Below are positions 47,387 to 56,062 of a stretch of 64,000 nucleotides of DNA, one piece after another (positions within the stretch are counted from its first letter, which is position 1; each line of letters begins with the position of its first letter). The stretch is taken from contig CALXPN010000001.1 in the NCBI GenBank assembly GCA_944390285.1, forward strand, positions 62,001 to 126,000, written 5' to 3'. The position numbers and the translations under genes are program-made. The stretch is from an uncultured Clostridia bacterium. GTDB lineage: Bacteria > Bacillota > Clostridia > TANB77 > CAG-508. Below the pieces are notes generated by a model. The model was not told the origin of the DNA. It did no database searches and saw only the letters and a program-made list of their open reading frames with translations.

Positions 47387-48547
47387 CTATTTATCTTGAG
47401 AAATAACTTGAACTTCATTAATTTCTTTCTTACTAAAAATATATTTTATAAGAAGTCTTACTCCTAGGCAGATAGCTATGAATCTTAGTATTGTACCAAC
47501 TATAATTACATTTCTTAAGATTTCAAATACTATAAGTAGTAAAAAAGCAAGTCCAATTTTAGCAAGTTTTGAAGTATCTTCTTTTTTAAAAATTTTATTT
47601 GCAATTTCAACACAAATAGTTGGAATTCCAATAGCTAAAATAACAATATATAAAGCTAACATTAATAATGCTAAAGGTATTCCTATAATTGTAAATGCTA
47701 GAACTAAAATTATTAATGCACCTATAATTAAATATACTAAGCCTAAAGCAAAATCTTTTACATACTCATTAAAATTTATATTATTATTTTTCATTTTATT
47801 ATTTAATAAAATAACTAACAATATAATTACAAAGAATCCTGTAATCAAATGTGCCATAGTAATTATTATGTTAAATATACTTCCAATTATTGAGAAGGCT
47901 TCTTTTGTTTCATTAGTTATTTGTATTTCTGGTAATTCATATTTAGTAATTTCTCCTGCTATAGAATTTTCATCTGCATTTAAATTTCCAATATAATTTA
48001 CCATTCCAAGCACATGTGAAGAATCTGAATTTATATTTATATTTTTAGCCATAACAGATAAATTTCTAGAAATTGTTCCTTTTAAATTAAAATTATTAGC
48101 TGAAAGAATCTTTGCATCTAACATAATATTTGCATTATCACCAAATTCAATATTATTAGCTAATATATAAGCGCTTGTTAAACTCGAATTTATTGTTATT
48201 GTATCACCTAATGCATATATATCTCCAGATATATTTCCAGATACAGTTATATTGTCACCAAAAAGAAATACATTTCCTACTATTTCTTCTGAAGAAATAT
48301 TTATATCATCTGAAAAAACATATAAATCACCCAATATTTTTTCTGTTACAGTTGCATCATTATTCATTATATATACATCACCTTGTTTATATGAATCTTG
48401 AATTTCAACCTCATATTCAGGATTCTCATATGGTTCCATGAAGTCTATTGGATTTATGTTTTCTGGATTTTCTGTAGCAAATACAAATGTACTAATATTA
48501 CATACAAACATTAATAAAATTATAAATATTTTTAAAACTTTATTCAT
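47387..48547 (-). CDS. Secreted/membrane protein with bactofilin-like beta repeats
   Basis: A 386-residue protein. Signal peptide (residues 1-25), then about 150 residues of repeated beta strands alternating 'GDVYI', 'GDLYVFSDDI', 'GNVFLFGDNI', 'GDIYALGDTI', typical of polymer-forming (bactofilin-like) beta-helix domains but placed outside the membrane. About four membrane helices follow at residues 215-370 (IIGSIFNIIITMAHLITGF, ALGLVYLIIGALIILVLAF). Such proteins are widespread and uncharacterised; an envelope-structure role is likely. Its start overlaps the rpe stop by eight bases. Confidence 0.78.
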   Translation of the reverse strand: MNKVLKIFIILLMFVCNISTFVFATENPENINPIDFMEPYENPEYEVEIQDSYKQGDVYIMNNDATVTEKILGDLYVFSDDINISSEEIVGNVFLFGDNITVSGNISGDIYALGDTITINSSLTSAYILANNIEFGDNANIMLDAKILSANNFNLKGTISRNLSVMAKNININSDSSHVLGMVNYIGNLNADENSIAGEITKYELPEIQITNETKEAFSIIGSIFNIIITMAHLITGFFVIILLVILLNNKMKNNNINFNEYVKDFALGLVYLIIGALIILVLAFTIIGIPLALLMLALYIVILAIGIPTICVEIANKIFKKEDTSKLAKIGLAFLLLIVFEILRNVIIVGTILRFIAICLGVRLLIKYIFSKKEINEVQVISQDK

Positions 48548-49223
48548 CTTCTATTTCCTCCATTTTCTTCAACTTTCTTACTACACTGGCATAATCTTTT
48601 GATTTTATTAAATATGAACCAACAACTAAAATATCTGCACCTGCTTTAACAGCTTCATCAGCTGTAATATCATTTATTCCGCCATCTACTTCAATATTAA
48701 AATCCAAATTATTTTCCCTCATATATTTTTTTAATTCTTTAACTTTTGTTAGTGTTTTTGATATTAATTTTTGTCCCCCTTTTCCAGGTTCTACTGTCAT
48801 AATTAGTATCATATGAATATATTTTAAAAATGGTTTTATGGTATCAATACTAGTATTTGGACTAATTGCAATTCCTACTTTACTACCTCCATCTTTTATT
48901 TTTTTTATAATTTTTTCTATATTATCTTTTCCACCATCTACTGCTTCTATATGAAAAGTAATATATTCTGGTGTTAAATTCAAATATTCATCTATAAATT
49001 CATCTACATTTTTTACCATTAAATGAACATCCAAACCTAAATTTGTAATATGTGAAATAGTTAATGAATAATCTTTCATATCTCGAATAGTATTGCTTTC
49101 CACAAATTTACCATCCATAACATCTATATGAAAATAATTTACTTTAGCTGTTTCTAAATTATAAAAAGTTTTAATAGCATTTTCTTTTTTTACACTTAAT
49201 ATTGACGCTGATATTTCTGACAT
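48540..49223 (-). CDS. rpe: Ribulose-phosphate 3-epimerase
   Basis: Pentose phosphate enzyme interconverting ribulose-5-phosphate and xylulose-5-phosphate, 227 residues, TIM barrel. ISASILSV at the N-terminus, YFHIDVMDGKFV, LDVHLMV, MTVEPGKGGQKL (phosphate and catalytic loops) and IEVDGGINDITADEAVKAGA are present. The usual neighbour rsgA, between prkC and rpe in B. subtilis and many Firmicutes, is absent. Confidence 0.93.
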   Translation of the reverse strand: MSEISASILSVKKENAIKTFYNLETAKVNYFHIDVMDGKFVESNTIRDMKDYSLTISHITNLGLDVHLMVKNVDEFIDEYLNLTPEYITFHIEAVDGGKDNIEKIIKKIKDGGSKVGIAISPNTSIDTIKPFLKYIHMILIMTVEPGKGGQKLISKTLTKVKELKKYMRENNLDFNIEVDGGINDITADEAVKAGADILVVGSYLIKSKDYASVVRKLKKMEEIEDE

Positions 49224-49267
49224 TTTTCCCTCCTAAATTCAATTATATTTAAATTCATATAAATTTA

Positions 49268-49291
49268 GGGCATGATATTATTTTCATGCCC
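49268..49291 (-). terminator. Hairpin after prkC
   Basis: Perfect 8-bp stem GGGCATGA (49268-49275 with 49284-49291) between prkC and rpe, followed on the minus strand by TAAATTTATAT. A weak terminator or processing hairpin that could lower rpe expression. Confidence 0.55.
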
Positions 49292-49299
49292 ATTACTTA

Positions 49300-51360
49300 C
49301 TAGCCTACATTTATTGTTTGATTTCCATTATTGAAATCAACTGTTTGAGTAAATTTAGTTACTCCATTAACTTTTACTTTAACTTCCTTTACACCAGATG
49401 TAGTCCAACTTTGAGAAATATTTGTTTTTGTCATAGGATACGTATCACTCAATATTGTATCTTCTCCTACCTCAATTACTACTGTGGCATTTTCAACTTC
49501 AGGTGTTTCTGTTGTTGTAACAGTATTTCCATTTTCATCAGTAGTTGTTTCTGTTGTTGGTTTTGGTTCTGTATAATTCATTAGAGATTTTAAGTTTACA
49601 TTAACTGTTAATGTTGATTTAGTAGGTTGTTTATTTACTACAAGTTCTATTGAATCTCCTTCTTTTAAAGTCTTTCCAGCACTAACGCTCTGTGAAGTAA
49701 CTATTCCATCTGATTTTGAAGCATTTTCTTCATAAGTTACATTAACTACTAAATTCAATGCTGTTAATTTTGCAAGTGCATTTGATTCTGTTTCATTTAT
49801 TACACTTGGAACAGTCACATCTTTATATGCGCTTCCTTTACTAACTGTAAGTTTAACTGTTGTTGCTGCTGTTATTTCTTCTCCTTCTTCTGGATCCACT
49901 TCAATAACTATGTCTTTTTCTACTTTTTCACTATTTTCTTCTATAATCTCATATTTTAATTCTAATTCATCTAATTCGCTTTTTACATCTTCAATATTTT
50001 TACCTATTATTTTTTTAGGTAATGTAACTATTTTTTGTCCTTTACTTACAACCAATGTAATTTTTTCTGTTACATTGATTTTAAAGTTAGATTTATATTC
50101 AGGAGTTTGTGATATTACATATCCTTCTTCTACATCATCACTATATTCTTCTTCAATAGTTATATCTTCAAATCCTAAACTATTTAATAATTTTATTGCA
50201 TCATCTTTTGTCATTCTTTCAGCATTTTCAGCACCTGAAACATTAGGAATATCTACTTGTTCAGGTCTAGAACCATTAAGTATTGCTATTGTAGAATACA
50301 TAGCAATCACAAAAATAATTATAGCTACTAAAATTATTGTAACAGGTTTTGCCCATTTATGTTTTGCATAAAATGCTCTTATTTTTGCGAATTTCTTCTT
50401 TTTTTCCTCTCCATCTTCTCCAACTTTAGGAGCTTTTCTATCGTTATTTTTTTCCATTTCAAGTTCATAAAGAGTTGGAACTTTTTGAGTAGGTGCATCA
50501 TCACTTCTTGTTGCAAGTTCTACAAAATCTTCATTTGGTTTTTTTAATGCAAGTGATAAATCTTGAAGCATTTCTGTTGCATTTTGATACCTAAAATTTG
50601 GATCTTTTTGCATTGCTTTTAATATAATTCTATCTACACTTATTGGAATATTAGGATTATATTTCATCGGATCTGTAGGTTCTTCTTGTACTTGTTTTAA
50701 TGCAACAGATACTGGTGTATCTGCATCAAAAGGAACTCTTCCAGTAAGCATTTCATACATTACAATTCCAAGTGAATATAAGTCTGATTTTGCATCTGTA
50801 TATCCTCCTCTTGCATGTTCTGGAGAAAAATAATGTACAGAACCTATTGTTGTCCCAAAAGCTGTTATTGTAGAATTTGAAACAGCTTTTGCTATACCAA
50901 AATCTGTAACTTTTGCAATTCCATCTTCTGTAATAATAATATTATGTGGCTTAATATCTCTATGTATTATATTGTTCTTATGAGCAGTTTCTAGAGCCGA
51001 AGCTATTTGAATAGCAATATTTATAGACCATTTCCAAGAAAGGATACCATCTTCTGCTATAATCTCTTTTAAAGTTTTTCCTTGAATTAATTCCATTACT
51101 ATATAATATAAATTATCTTCATTACAAACATCATAAATTTGAACTATATTTGGATGTGTAAGACTTGCTGCTGATTGAGCTTCTGTATTAAATCTTTTAA
51201 TAAAATCACTGTCTGTTGTAAATTCATCTTTTAATATTTTTATTGCTACATATCTATTTAGAACATGACATTTAGCTTTATACACTGTTGCCATTCCGCC
51301 ATTTCCTATTTTTTCTAATATTTCATATCTATTATTTAACATTTTTCCTATAAGATTCAT
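49300..51360 (-). CDS. prkC: PASTA-domain Ser/Thr protein kinase (PrkC/StkP type)
   Basis: Membrane kinase that senses peptidoglycan fragments, 686 residues. Kinase domain (residues 10-275): GNGGMATVYKA, the VAIKIL lysine, HRDIKPHNIII and DFGIAKA. One membrane helix at about 345-365, then three PASTA repeats (about 375-450, 451-518, 519-590), each ending LVVSKG/LTVSKG/LVVNK. A further C-terminal beta domain of about 95 residues follows, with a Thr-rich linker (TETTTDENGNTVTTTET). Directly after its phosphatase gene (2 bases). Confidence 0.96.
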   Translation of the reverse strand: MNLIGKMLNNRYEILEKIGNGGMATVYKAKCHVLNRYVAIKILKDEFTTDSDFIKRFNTEAQSAASLTHPNIVQIYDVCNEDNLYYIVMELIQGKTLKEIIAEDGILSWKWSINIAIQIASALETAHKNNIIHRDIKPHNIIITEDGIAKVTDFGIAKAVSNSTITAFGTTIGSVHYFSPEHARGGYTDAKSDLYSLGIVMYEMLTGRVPFDADTPVSVALKQVQEEPTDPMKYNPNIPISVDRIILKAMQKDPNFRYQNATEMLQDLSLALKKPNEDFVELATRSDDAPTQKVPTLYELEMEKNNDRKAPKVGEDGEEKKKKFAKIRAFYAKHKWAKPVTIILVAIIIFVIAMYSTIAILNGSRPEQVDIPNVSGAENAERMTKDDAIKLLNSLGFEDITIEEEYSDDVEEGYVISQTPEYKSNFKINVTEKITLVVSKGQKIVTLPKKIIGKNIEDVKSELDELELKYEIIEENSEKVEKDIVIEVDPEEGEEITAATTVKLTVSKGSAYKDVTVPSVINETESNALAKLTALNLVVNVTYEENASKSDGIVTSQSVSAGKTLKEGDSIELVVNKQPTKSTLTVNVNLKSLMNYTEPKPTTETTTDENGNTVTTTETPEVENATVVIEVGEDTILSDTYPMTKTNISQSWTTSGVKEVKVKVNGVTKFTQTVDFNNGNQTINVG

Positions 51361-51362
51361 AA

Positions 51363-52124
51363 CTATCTCTCCTTAGTTTCTTCACTAATCTCTATATTAT
51401 CGATAATAATTGCTGTTATGTTGTCATATCCTCCCAAGTCATTTGCACTATTTATAAGGGCTTCTTCTGGATTATCTGGATTATTAAGTAATAAATTATA
51501 AATTTCATTTTCCCTAAGCATATTTGTTAATCCATCAGAGCACATAAGCAAAATATCATCTTTTAAAAAACCTTTACAAATAACATCAGGCTCTACAAGT
51601 GAATTACATCCAAGTGCTTTCATTAGCATATTTTTTTTAGGATGATTAAATGCTTCTTCTTTTGTAATCGTTCCTTCTTTAACTAATTTTTCAACATAAC
51701 TGTGATCTGTGGTTAGCTTTCTTATTATATTTTTTCTTATTCTATATACTCTACTATCCCCAACATGTCCTATAAATACTTTATTATTATATATTAAGCA
51801 GACATCTAAAGTAGTTCCCATATCATGCAGTTCTTCATTCTCTTGTGCTTTATCATATACCATTAAATTTGCATATTCTACAGCATTCCTAATTAACTTA
51901 AGTAAACTTTCTCTATCTTTTTTTGTCTTTTTAAAGTGATTACAAATATAATTTTTAGCATTTGCAACTGCAAGAGAACTTGCAATTTCTCCACCTTTAT
52001 ATCCGCCCATACCATCTGCTAAAATATATAATTTTAATTCATCTTTTTCCAAATCTGATATATAATAGCTATCTTGATTCATTTCTCTTGCTTTACCTAC
52101 ATCAGATTTTGCTAAAATTCTCAA
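51363..52124 (-). CDS. prpC: PP2C-type Ser/Thr protein phosphatase
   Basis: Partner phosphatase of PrkC, 253 residues. Metal-site motifs: ADGMGGYKGGEIAS, GTTLDVCLIYNN, HVGDSRVYRI, MCSDGLTNML and GGYDNITAIII. The start is a TTG behind AGAGGTGA, 14 bases after rlmN; no in-frame ATG precedes the conserved N-terminus AKSDVGKAREMNQDSY. Confidence 0.94.
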   Translation of the reverse strand: MRILAKSDVGKAREMNQDSYYISDLEKDELKLYILADGMGGYKGGEIASSLAVANAKNYICNHFKKTKKDRESLLKLIRNAVEYANLMVYDKAQENEELHDMGTTLDVCLIYNNKVFIGHVGDSRVYRIRKNIIRKLTTDHSYVEKLVKEGTITKEEAFNHPKKNMLMKALGCNSLVEPDVICKGFLKDDILLMCSDGLTNMLRENEIYNLLLNNPDNPEEALINSANDLGGYDNITAIIIDNIEISEETKER

Positions 52125-52138
52125 AATGCTTCACCTCT

Positions 52139-53173
52139 TTACCTTTTTAAGTTCTGTTTTCTTAATTGACCACAAGCAGCTGATATATCTGAACCCAGTT
52201 CTCTTCTAATAGTTGCAACAATTCCATGATCATTTAGATAATCTCTAAATTTTATTATATTTTCATTTGTACTTTTTATATATTTTCCATCTTCTATTTT
52301 ATTTATAGGAATTAGATTAACATGTGAAAGCATCCCTCTTAAAAGTTTTACTAATTGTTTTGCATCTTCTAAATTATCATTATTATCTTTTGCTAAAGCA
52401 TATTCAAAAGATATTCTTTTATTAGTTTTTTCTATATAATATTTACATGCTTTCATTAATTCATCTATTGGATACAAATTATTTATAGGCATCATTTCAC
52501 TTCTTGTTTTATCATTACTACTATGTAATGACACAGATAATGTACATTGAATTTTCTTATCTGCAAGTTCATATATTTTAGGAACTATTCCACTTGTTGA
52601 AATACTAATATGCCTTGCTCCTATATTTAATCCTTTAGGATTGTTTAAAATATTTATTGCATTCATTACATTTTCAAAATTATCAAATGGTTCTCCAATT
52701 CCCATAAAAACTATATTTGAAACTTTTATATTAGAATCTTTTTCTATGGCTAAAATCTGTTCAACAATTTCTCCTGTTTCTAGATTTCTTGCAAAAGGAA
52801 TTCCTGTCGAAGCACAAAATTTACATCCCATCCTGCAACCTATTTGACTTGATACACAAACTGTATATCCATGATGATATTTCATAAGTACACTTTCTAT
52901 TAAATTACCTTTTTCATCTTGAACATCAAATAAATATTTTTTCGTACCATCTATAGATTCTAATTTTTTTATAATTTTAAAATTTCCTATATTATATTTT
53001 TCGTCTAATTTTTTTCTAAGTTCTAAAGACAAATTAGTCATATCATTAAAGGTATTTACTTTTTCTTGATATAACCACTTAAAAATTTGTTCTGCTCTAA
53101 AACTTTTTTCACTAATTTCTTTTAATTTTTCTTTCAATTCATCTAAATTAAAATTTTTTATATTCTCTTTCAA
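52139..53173 (-). CDS. rlmN: 23S rRNA/tRNA adenine-C2 methyltransferase
   Basis: Radical-SAM enzyme methylating A2503 of 23S rRNA and A37 of some tRNAs, 344 residues. The cluster motif CRMGCKFCASTG and the FMGIGEPFDN and RHISISTSG segments are present, together with LSVSLHSSND and the second catalytic Cys in the C-terminal SAACGQL. The start is a TTG behind GGGGGA. First gene of rlmN-prpC-prkC-rpe. Confidence 0.96.
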   Translation of the reverse strand: MKENIKNFNLDELKEKLKEISEKSFRAEQIFKWLYQEKVNTFNDMTNLSLELRKKLDEKYNIGNFKIIKKLESIDGTKKYLFDVQDEKGNLIESVLMKYHHGYTVCVSSQIGCRMGCKFCASTGIPFARNLETGEIVEQILAIEKDSNIKVSNIVFMGIGEPFDNFENVMNAINILNNPKGLNIGARHISISTSGIVPKIYELADKKIQCTLSVSLHSSNDKTRSEMMPINNLYPIDELMKACKYYIEKTNKRISFEYALAKDNNDNLEDAKQLVKLLRGMLSHVNLIPINKIEDGKYIKSTNENIIKFRDYLNDHGIVATIRRELGSDISAACGQLRKQNLKR

Positions 53174-53249
53174 ATAGTTTCCCCCATTATGTACTATATG
53201 AACTTGTTATATCATATAATACTTTTTTCTGCAATATCTTTTATAAACT

Positions 53250-54137
53250 TTATTTTCCTAGTAGTTTTCTTATTGGTATTTCTATTAAAAGTTCTATATC
53301 TCTAATAAATTGTAAAATTATAAAAATTAAGTGTTCGATAAAATTCATTTTATTATAAGTTTTATGATAATAAATTTTACTTTTATATAACTCTTTTTTC
53401 TTTTTAAAATAACTATATGTTTTTCCTATAGTTTGACTTTCAAAATGTATAAATTTTTCTGAATTCAAACTTATTGTTTTATATCCTTTTTCTTTAAGTT
53501 TTTTAGCCAATATATCTTCTTCATAAAATAAAAATACATTTTCATCTAATAAATTTATTTCTTCTAATACATTACTTCTTATTATAAAAAATGCACCTGA
53601 TATTGCTTCAACTTCTAATTTTTCTTTTTTATAATCTTCTGAATTATATTCACCATTTCGAAGAATTTTATAAAAAATCATTTCAAGTAATCTTGTAGAA
53701 TGAATCACATCTAAAGCAAAAGTCCTCATTTTCCAAGCACTTCTTCTTATTGGCTTATTCTCTTTATCAAACATTCTTGGAGCAATTACTCCTATAGTTT
53801 TATCTTCTTCAATCACTTCTAAACAATGTTTTATAGCATTTTCTGTTATTTCTATATCTGGATTTGAAATTATTATATAATCATATTTCTCATTAATACT
53901 TTGAAGATATTTCACTCCAAAATTATTTCCATAATCGTAACCACCATTTTTGTCTGAACTTATTACTTTTACTTTTGAGTTTTCTAATTTTTTTAAAGAA
54001 TCAAAAGTACCAGCAGTAGTAGACAAATTGTCTACTACTACTATTCTATCTAAAATCTTATATTCAGATATAGTTTTCACATATTTTTTAGTATCCTCTG
54101 CATCATTGTAATTTACTATAATAACTGCAACTTTCAT
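53250..54137 (-). CDS. GT2 glycosyltransferase, rhamnosyltransferase-like
   Basis: A 295-residue GT-A enzyme. It begins MKVAVIIVNYNDAEDTKKYV, with DRIVVVDNLSTT, KNGGYDYGNNFG and the DXD-like YIIISNPDIEI, followed by SGAFFIIRSNVLEEI and LFYEEDILAKKL. The NGGYxxGNN and FYEED patterns are typical of bacterial rhamnosyltransferase-like GT2 enzymes that build surface polysaccharide. The C-terminus has a hydrophobic, possibly membrane-associated patch. Last gene of the polysaccharide locus. Confidence 0.86.
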   Translation of the reverse strand: MKVAVIIVNYNDAEDTKKYVKTISEYKILDRIVVVDNLSTTAGTFDSLKKLENSKVKVISSDKNGGYDYGNNFGVKYLQSINEKYDYIIISNPDIEITENAIKHCLEVIEEDKTIGVIAPRMFDKENKPIRRSAWKMRTFALDVIHSTRLLEMIFYKILRNGEYNSEDYKKEKLEVEAISGAFFIIRSNVLEEINLLDENVFLFYEEDILAKKLKEKGYKTISLNSEKFIHFESQTIGKTYSYFKKKKELYKSKIYYHKTYNKMNFIEHLIFIILQFIRDIELLIEIPIRKLLGK

Positions 54138-54174
54138 ATTTTCTCCTATTTTATTAGCTAAAATATTTCTTATA

Positions 54175-56007
54175 TTATTTTTCTATTTTTCTTAAAATCA
54201 CTCCTGCTTGATTTTGAATAATAAGCTCATAATCTTCTGTTGTCTCATATTTATCTCCAGTAAATAAAACAAAATATTTTTTATTTTCATCTTTTAAGAA
54301 ATCTTCTACATCTGTTTCTACCACTGCTTTTTGAAGATCATTTATAGATTCTCCGCCTGATGGTATCCTTGAAATTACATATACCCAGGCTTTACAATTA
54401 GTATTCATACCACCTACTAATACATTTTTCAAACTTGCATCTTCTATTTTTCCAAGTTCTTCTGAAAGAGCCACTCTATTTTGATCTATTATACAAGATA
54501 CATTTATATTAGCTGTTTGGGCAATATTAGTATCATAATAAATTCCAGCAAGACTTGGTGATTTTGGTCCATCCATAATTGTTGGAGCTTTTGCGATTAA
54601 TTTCATTTCATATCCTGAAATTGCAAATAATATTATACAAACCCAAACTATTAAATAAGTTTTTAATAAAACTAATAATTCTTTGTTTTCGTAAGATGTA
54701 CACATTACTTCTACCGCAATACTTACAACTAATATCCAAATTATATAATAAATTTTATAATAATAGTATGAAGAAACAATTCCAACTATCAACCCAACTA
54801 AACATATAAAAGTTTGCGCTCCTAATAATATTAATGCAATGTTTTGATAGTTCACTTCATTATTTTTTAAACTTTTATAAATAAATAAAATTACAAAAGG
54901 TATATAGAACAAGAAGTCTTGATATAATGACTTGTAGCTTCCACCAACAAATCCTATTGCATCTGTTAATTTGTTTTGATCACTATCTGTAAATGTTGGA
55001 ACTACCAAATATAAAATTGCAAGAATTGTTACTATTAATAATAATCCTGTTACAAGTAATGTTGATTTTTTGAAAAATTTTAAATAAGTCTTTTCTTCTT
55101 TTTTTAAATCTTTTATAAATACATAAATACATATAAAAGAAAATAATGCTGGTACAAATAAACAATATGAGAAAATTATACCAATTCCCATAAGTACAAT
55201 TAATCCTAAAACATAAAGAAAACTTACTTCTTTTTCATTATATATTTTGGCAAGATAAAAAAGTCCTGTAGAAAAAGCTATTGCCATACTTAAATATGAA
55301 AAACCATATAATAAACTGGTATAAGGGTATGCAAAAGCATATAAAATTAAAAATATTATACCTATTAAATAATTTCTTTTAGTTTTTAGTGTGTTTGATA
55401 TAAGCATATAAAAAGCCATTATGTTTAATGCCAAAATTCCCATTTCAAAAATTTTCATTGAAACATAGTCTTTAAAATCTGGAAGTACACTTCTTACTAC
55501 ATTTATAAAAATTCCTGTATTTATGTAAGCACCAGTTTGCATTGTTTTAAAATTGTATCCTGTTTGATTATCTATTTTGGCAAGAATTTTCATATTATCT
55601 GCAAAATTAGTTGCTGCACTATAATGCATACTAGCATCAACAGAAGCATTTGCCATAGTGTGAGCTAGTGGTTTGTATTGATCTACTGCCATATAACAAA
55701 CAATTACTATTGTAATCAAAATAGCTAAAAAATCTCTTTTTCTTATTTCATATTTTTGTATCTTTTTATCTTTAAATATTTTAAATCCAAAACCTATTGC
55801 AACTATTAAATTTACTATTGACAAAAATAATAAATTTGTTGTAATATTTAAAGCTCCAAATATCATACATACTGCTATATTAAATGCTAAATATGTAATT
55901 AAAGATAAAATACACCAATTAATTAAATTTATTTTTTCTTCACTTTTTTTCACAAGTACAACTGTTGTAAGCATACAAAGTACTGTTAATATATAGAAAA
56001 TTCCCAT
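54175..56007 (-). CDS. Polytopic membrane protein, polysaccharide locus, paralog 1
   Basis: A 610-residue protein with about 12 membrane helices and a C-terminal outside domain of about 140 residues. The first external loop has MANASVDASMHYSAATNFAD and is followed by TGAYINTGIFINVV. This layout resembles GT-C type membrane glycosyltransferases, with an acidic first loop, but no family is recognised with confidence. Clearly homologous to the next gene (56063-58129): both begin KKSEEK(I/L)N, share LLSI-N-I-VA and IQKY segments, and have loops with DxxxHYxAA. It may transfer or modify lipid-linked sugars. Confidence 0.6.
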   Translation of the reverse strand: MGIFYILTVLCMLTTVVLVKKSEEKINLINWCILSLITYLAFNIAVCMIFGALNITTNLLFLSIVNLIVAIGFGFKIFKDKKIQKYEIRKRDFLAILITIVIVCYMAVDQYKPLAHTMANASVDASMHYSAATNFADNMKILAKIDNQTGYNFKTMQTGAYINTGIFINVVRSVLPDFKDYVSMKIFEMGILALNIMAFYMLISNTLKTKRNYLIGIIFLILYAFAYPYTSLLYGFSYLSMAIAFSTGLFYLAKIYNEKEVSFLYVLGLIVLMGIGIIFSYCLFVPALFSFICIYVFIKDLKKEEKTYLKFFKKSTLLVTGLLLIVTILAILYLVVPTFTDSDQNKLTDAIGFVGGSYKSLYQDFLFYIPFVILFIYKSLKNNEVNYQNIALILLGAQTFICLVGLIVGIVSSYYYYKIYYIIWILVVSIAVEVMCTSYENKELLVLLKTYLIVWVCIILFAISGYEMKLIAKAPTIMDGPKSPSLAGIYYDTNIAQTANINVSCIIDQNRVALSEELGKIEDASLKNVLVGGMNTNCKAWVYVISRIPSGGESINDLQKAVVETDVEDFLKDENKKYFVLFTGDKYETTEDYELIIQNQAGVILRKIEK

Positions 56008-56062
56008 AATAAAATTTTCACCTTTAAAATTTATTTAGATTTTTAAAGATAAATCTATAAAC

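Noticed and set aside
49318..50547. Several plus-strand frames opposite prkC and elsewhere
   Set aside because: They are antisense shadows of conserved genes with no ribosome sites.
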